Shown piece after piece: positions 36,359 through 39,655 of a stretch of 39,655 nucleotides of DNA. The translations under genes were made by a program, and so were the position numbers. The DNA is from Sedimentisphaerales bacterium (GTDB lineage: Bacteria; Planctomycetota; Phycisphaerae; Sedimentisphaerales; Anaerobacaceae): positions 1-39,655 of the forward strand of contig JAFGBG010000116.1 in assembly GCA_016933295.1 (NCBI GenBank), in the 5' to 3' direction. Under the pieces are notes generated by a model. That model did no database searches. It was not told the DNA's origin and was given only the letters and a program-made list of their open reading frames with translations. Each line of letters opens with the position of its first letter. The stretch's first letter is position 1.

Positions 36359-37480
36359 TTATCTCCCATACCTTGGAGTTGAATTTGAAGCGATTGATGC
36401 GGTCCCTGTTCCGATTAAAGGAGATAGTACTTTCATTTGCGGACCACCTTTAGTGAACCTTAGAATGAACGGTTTTGCCTTTCCTTTCTCAAGGTGAAGG
36501 CATTCAAATCTACCGTACTTCTTATAGTGATTTATAGCTTGGATATGAGGTGGATCATCGTCCTCATAATTACCTTCTTTTACTTTTCGGCTGGAACAAA
36601 TAAGCCACGATGCTGTCGATCCTCTTTTCATGATATCAATGCTTCTGTGATCAGGATTATCTCTGGCATCTTCACGGGATTTTTCACTGAAAAACCGGTA
36701 ACTCCCGTGATGTGGTATCATGAATATGTCCCAATCGAGGTATTCTAATCTCTGATATTTCTTTGTCTTATCATATGCTGCACCCCATGTCTCACAACCG
36801 GCATCTCCTCCAATAAGTATTTTATTCCATTCGCCATCTGCTTTAATCCGTATCTGCAATATCAGTGACCTTTCATTTCGCGGTAGTCCATCATCCGCGA
36901 TTGCTTCTGCAAATGGATAGTGGACAAAAGCTTCAAAATCATTCCTGTCTGATCCATTAATTTTTTTTATTTTATCACCGGCCACTGGTTTGCGATGTAT
37001 TGGTAATTTACTTCTATTAGGAACATCCTTGCTCCAACCATATACAACAATTTGATTTCCTTTCTCTTCTCCCTTGTCTGTTCCCGCTAATTCTAAACGT
37101 CTTCCTGCCTCCTTTTTCAGCATTTTAGCTTCATTGCTCTCAAGTTCGTCGTTAAATAATGCTGCGGTTATCCAAAGTTCATCTATGTGTATTAACTCTT
37201 CGCTATCCTTATTTTGTCCGGGAAGATAAAATACCTCATCCAGATTTCTACAGTGGTCTAAATCAGCATGTGTATTACAGAACACTGATAATCTACGTCT
37301 ATTGTCAACTATAGGTAATACTTTCACAAGACTGCCATAAACATCCCAAGCATCTTTCGTTTTTCTATCCTTCTCACTAAACTGGTTAATATCAAACAAA
37401 ATATATGTTTCATTATCGAGTTTTAATAACGCCGCAAATCCATTATCGACTGGGTAACAAGTTATTTGTTTTTCAGCCAT
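36359..37480 (-). CDS. ComEC-like metallo-beta-lactamase fold hydrolase, first gene of the E2-E1-JAB operon
   Basis: 373 residues. Metal-binding motif HADLDH (71-76) has the HxDxDH form found in ComEC/Rec2-type MBL domains. RNERSLILQI (201-210), IGGDAG (223-228) and IPHHGS (255-260) complete the fold's signatures. No membrane segments or signal peptide, so it is a soluble cytoplasmic protein, likely a nuclease or phosphodiesterase by family. The last ~19 residues (IGTGTASIASNSTPRYGR) form a small-residue, flexible tail ending Gly-Arg. AAAGG precedes ATG 37480. The stop is 3 nt from the start of the E2-E1-JAB gene, so the two are translationally coupled. Confidence 0.85.
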   Translation of the reverse strand: MAEKQITCYPVDNGFAALLKLDNETYILFDINQFSEKDRKTKDAWDVYGSLVKVLPIVDNRRRLSVFCNTHADLDHCRNLDEVFYLPGQNKDSEELIHIDELWITAALFNDELESNEAKMLKKEAGRRLELAGTDKGEEKGNQIVVYGWSKDVPNRSKLPIHRKPVAGDKIKKINGSDRNDFEAFVHYPFAEAIADDGLPRNERSLILQIRIKADGEWNKILIGGDAGCETWGAAYDKTKKYQRLEYLDWDIFMIPHHGSYRFFSEKSREDARDNPDHRSIDIMKRGSTASWLICSSRKVKEGNYEDDDPPHIQAINHYKKYGRFECLHLEKGKAKPFILRFTKGGPQMKVLSPLIGTGTASIASNSTPRYGR

Positions 37481-37791
37481 CTGACTGACCTTTCAAAAAC
37501 AATATTATTATTGAAATTTTAGCCGACAGGAAAACCAAAGAGTGGTGTAACACACGCTCTCGGCCTCCGGTGCCGATCGCATAAAAATTATTATTTATTT
37601 ATGCGCAAAAACTGTGCCAAAATCTGTTATAGGACGATACTTCTCCTATATCTATTATTTATAATAACTTATATAAATTTGGTTTTTGGGCCTATATTTT
37701 TATTATTCAAAATTCCAATTTCTCTCTGCCAAAAAGGCAGAAATCAAATGTTGAAAGACCTTCAACACAAATAACACGCCTTTATATACAT

Positions 37792-37992
37792 AGGCGATTT
37801 TGAAGCCCCAATCATTGATTGCTTTTTTTGAAAAAAAGACAAAAAAACAGCTATTTTTTGCCAGCTTTTAGCAATTAGCGTTTAGCAATTAGCTTTTAGA
37901 CCATCGGTGGGGCAAAGCCGCCAACCTACACGCTGAACGCCGAACGCTGTCTTCTATTAAATAAGGCGATTTTGAAGCCCCAAATATTGATT
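37792..37992 (+). repeat. 29-bp direct repeat, two copies
   Basis: AGGCGATTTTGAAGCCCCAA plus ATTGATT-type ending occurs at 37792-37820 and 37964-37992 with two mismatches, 172 bp apart. The intervening DNA has no gene. Confidence 0.75.
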
Positions 37993-38032
37993 GGAAAATT
38001 GGATTTTTTTGTCTTTTTTACAAAAAAAAATC

Positions 38033-38195
38033 CGTCATTGCGAATTTACTGAAGCAATCTTCGATGAATAGAATAATTAATGGAAGTTTGCCGCGGCTAC
38101 TTCGCTAAAGCTACAAAGCCTCGCAAAGACATGGTTCAAATTGGATTCCCGCCCATTCGGCTAACGCTCAGGTCAGGCTCTGCGCGGGAATGACA
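38033..38195. repeat. Two adjacent imperfect palindromic (REP-like) elements
   Basis: The first is bounded by GTCATTGCGA (around 38033) and TCGCAAAGAC (around 38121), inverted with one mismatch, and contains GAAGCAATCTTCG and CTACTTCGCTAAAGC. The second is bounded by GATTCCCGC (around 38143) and GCGGGAATGACA (around 38183). Both are of the dispersed intergenic type. Confidence 0.55.
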
Positions 38196-38367
38196 AGAAA
38201 CATAACGCTGCATACTGTACGCTGTCCTCTGCGCCAAAAGGGTGTCAGGTACCTTTTTTGATTGGCCAGATCCTTTACTTCGTTCAGGCGCCGTCCTGAG
38301 CCTGCCGAAGGGATGACAATTTATCTTCGAAAAATTGCCATTTTTCCGCTAAAAGCGGGGATTTTTC

Positions 38368-38395
38368 TTGAAATTCGGCGGAAACGACTTATAAT
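38368..38395 (+). promoter_or_regulatory. Sigma70-like promoter without an obvious gene
   Basis: TTGAAA at 38368-38373, a 16-bp spacer and a perfect TATAAT at 38390-38395. No ORF with a proper start follows, so it may drive a non-coding transcript or be a remnant. Confidence 0.4.
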
Positions 38396-38610
38396 ACGAT
38401 TCTACAATTGAATATGGTAAATCATCGAATAAGAGGGGGAAGTCAGCGTAAGAATCATCACGAAATTTAAAAAATCAAAACGCAAAATGCAAAACTACAA
38501 TGTAAATATCAAAATTTTCACATATCTACCTGGATCGGGCTTATGCACGTTGCTCTTATGTACTTATGCACTTATATGCCTCTGTGTGCTCTGTGGCTCA
38601 AAAAAAATGG

Positions 38611-38906
38611 AAAACGAACCCAATTTTACATAGCGGTTAGCTGTTAGCGGTTAGGGGATAGTTTTTTAAATGCTTATTATCAAATTAGTTATACCAGTAA
38701 TAATCCGAAATGCTAAACAAACGAAGTAACTTTAAAAAACGAAGCCAATTTGCCTATAGCAAATTGGCGCAAGCTCTTTTTTAGCAAGTAAATAGGTGAA
38801 ATTTGGGTGATTCGACGGGTCAACAAAACGAAGCCAATTTCAACGGCAGAATACAGAACACAGGAGCCAGAAGCCCAGAAGAAAAAAATGCAAAACGAAG
38901 CCAATT
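38611..38906 (+). repeat. Short dispersed repeat encoding N-E-A-N-F-like peptides, four copies
   Basis: AAAACGAAGCCAATTT or a close variant occurs at 38611-38627, 38736-38751, 38825-38840 and 38892-38906. Read in the frame of each copy the peptides are MENEPNFT, KNEANL, QNEANFN and MQNEANS, so a frame-like codon pattern is kept although no long gene is present. Confidence 0.7.
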
Positions 38907-38911
38907 CTGCT

Positions 38912-39655
38912 TTATCGGGAGATGCTTTCTTCCAGATCGGCAAGGACGGTTTTGGTTTTCGAGAGTTTATTACCGGCCGGGCCCTGCCAGCGAACGGCAG
39001 AATTTTTCTCTATCATCTCCTCGACTTTCCTGCATGCCAGAAGAACCGTGGCGTGATTTTTGCCGCCCATAACCCTGCCTATCTCCGACGACGACATTCG
39101 GGTATGTTTTCTGGTCAGATACATGCTCATATGCCGCGCCAGGGCGACCGTCCTGTTCTTCTTGGCAGAATGCATGCTCGAAGGAGTTATGCCGAAATAG
39201 GAAGCAACCGCCGATTCGATATCGGAGACGTGCACAATCGGGTCGCACCGCTCCAGATGCTCGGCCAAAACCGCCTTTGCCATTGTCAGGCCGATAGCTT
39301 CGTTCCTCAACGAGGCAAACGCAACCAGCTTCAGGACGGCCCCTTCCAGCTCACGGACGTTCGAGTGGAGATTTTCGGCGATGTATTTTATTACATTATC
39401 CGAAAGTCTCGAATTGGGCGTGTTCAGATTCTCGGCGAACCGCCTGCAAATCTCACAGCGAGTGGCAAAATCCGGCGAATTAATCTTAACTACCATGCCC
39501 GAGACAAAGCGGTTGACTAACTTCTCCGACAGTTGCCCTATCTGCTTCGGATGGGCATCAGAAGCCAGTACAACCTGCTTGCCCGCCAGACTTATCGTAT
39601 TAAACGTATGCAGGAATTCCTCCTGCGTTGAAGGCTTGCTGGCCAGGAAGTGAAT
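38912..39655 (-). CDS. dnaA: Chromosomal replication initiator DnaA, 5' part beyond the window
   Basis: The last 247 residues are present, reading in from the right edge. The AAA+ part includes FLASKPSTQEEFLHTFNTI, VVLASDAHPKQIGQLSEKL and VNRFVSGMVVKI; the sensor/lid part has NVRELEGAVLKLVAF. The C-terminal DNA-binding domain has RTVALARHMSMYLTRKHT and the DnaA signature MGGKNHATVLLACRKVEEMI. It binds DnaA boxes at oriC and opens the duplex. GGKNHATV replaces the commoner GGRDHTTV. A coding-like repeat copy ends 5 bp after the stop codon. Confidence 0.96.
   Translation of the reverse strand: MHFLASKPSTQEEFLHTFNTISLAGKQVVLASDAHPKQIGQLSEKLVNRFVSGMVVKINSPDFATRCEICRRFAENLNTPNSRLSDNVIKYIAENLHSNVRELEGAVLKLVAFASLRNEAIGLTMAKAVLAEHLERCDPIVHVSDIESAVASYFGITPSSMHSAKKNRTVALARHMSMYLTRKHTRMSSSEIGRVMGGKNHATVLLACRKVEEMIEKNSAVRWQGPAGNKLSKTKTVLADLEESISR

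Larger units (their letters stand above)
37481..38911. other. Repeat-rich non-coding region between the island and dnaA
   Basis: About 1.4 kb without a credible gene. It holds the island's promoter region, a 29-bp direct repeat, TTAGC-type degenerate tracts (37866-37899 and 38631-38655), palindromic elements (38035-38195, 38228-38320), a promoter-like sequence at 38368-38395, DnaA-box-like nonamers (38540-38580) and four copies of a short coding-like repeat. Confidence 0.6.

Noticed and set aside
33648-37480. Calling the island a type II CBASS operon
   Set aside because: No CD-NTase (nucleotidyltransferase) gene is present, E2-E1 and JAB are fused, and the companion is an MBL protein; it resembles CBASS only in the conjugation parts.
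37866-38655. CRISPR-like array from TTAGC tracts
   Set aside because: The tracts are short, degenerate, without constant-length spacers, and no cas gene is nearby.
38807-39520. 237-codon plus-strand frame
   Set aside because: Mostly antisense to dnaA, whose protein signatures are unmistakable.

Overview
The window looks like a chromosomal segment of a Planctomycetota bacterium, most likely class Phycisphaerae. This rests on three stand-alone pseudopilins with a planctomycete-style KKGFTLIELLVV leader, a PEP-CTERM protein with a PAPGAVLL...LRRRK anchor, a LTD-CotH surface protein, an S55 peptidase, and a short dispersed repeat encoding N-E-A-N-F-like peptides. This is inference from protein style; there is no rRNA or other taxonomic marker. 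No tRNA, rRNA or CRISPR array was found.

Layout. (1) 1-1767, minus strand: membrane TPR protein followed by a 3'-truncated RluD-type pseudouridine synthase. (2) 1985-7259, plus strand: S55 (SpoIVB-type) peptidase, exported beta-propeller protein, and fumarate hydratase alpha subunit without its beta partner. (3) 7294-12329, minus strand: two pseudopilins, then the ribE-pdxA-ksgA cluster (transcribed in that order towards the pilins). (4) 12454-14878, plus strand: membrane-anchored TPR-like protein, methanogen-type thymidylate synthase homologue, cytosolic parvulin. (5) 14950-16458: a possible small RNA with a strong terminator, then nrdR and a second ATP-cone gene behind a promoter that carries two well-spaced NrdR-box-like palindromes. 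(6) 16455-18490: miaA and ispA, divergent. (7) 18491-26295: long non-coding leader, 1253-residue LTD/CotH surface protein, DUF362 protein, small exported protein, and a pseudopilin that is a close duplicate of the one at 8.5 kb. (8) 27237-32187, plus strand: dxs, nadK and a low-complexity secreted TPR protein. (9) 32296-32997: PEP-CTERM protein with a decayed copy of its 5' end upstream. (10) 33648-37480, minus strand: an AT-rich three-gene island encoding a ComEC-like metallo-beta-lactamase protein, an E2-E1-JAB ubiquitin-type fusion and a small membrane protein. (11) 37481-38911: repeat-rich non-coding DNA, then the 3' part of dnaA, running off the right edge.

How it fits together. Most genes are housekeeping: isoprenoid precursors (dxs, ispA), cofactors (pdxA, ribE, nadK), RNA modification (rluD, ksgA, miaA), nucleotide metabolism (thymidylate synthase homologue, nrdR) and replication (dnaA). 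Between them sit envelope and secretion genes of planctomycete type. The stand-out is the 33.6-37.5 kb operon: one polypeptide carries a candidate E2 cysteine, an E1 adenylation fold with a candidate cysteine, and a complete JAMM isopeptidase motif, with a metallo-beta-lactamase gene 3 bp upstream and a multi-pass membrane protein downstream. It resembles the conjugation/deconjugation parts of CBASS and other bacterial ubiquitin-like defence systems, but no nucleotidyltransferase or ubiquitin-like gene is visible. The window also records several partial duplications: a pilin plus the ksgA tail, the CotH protein C-terminus, and the PEP-CTERM leader.
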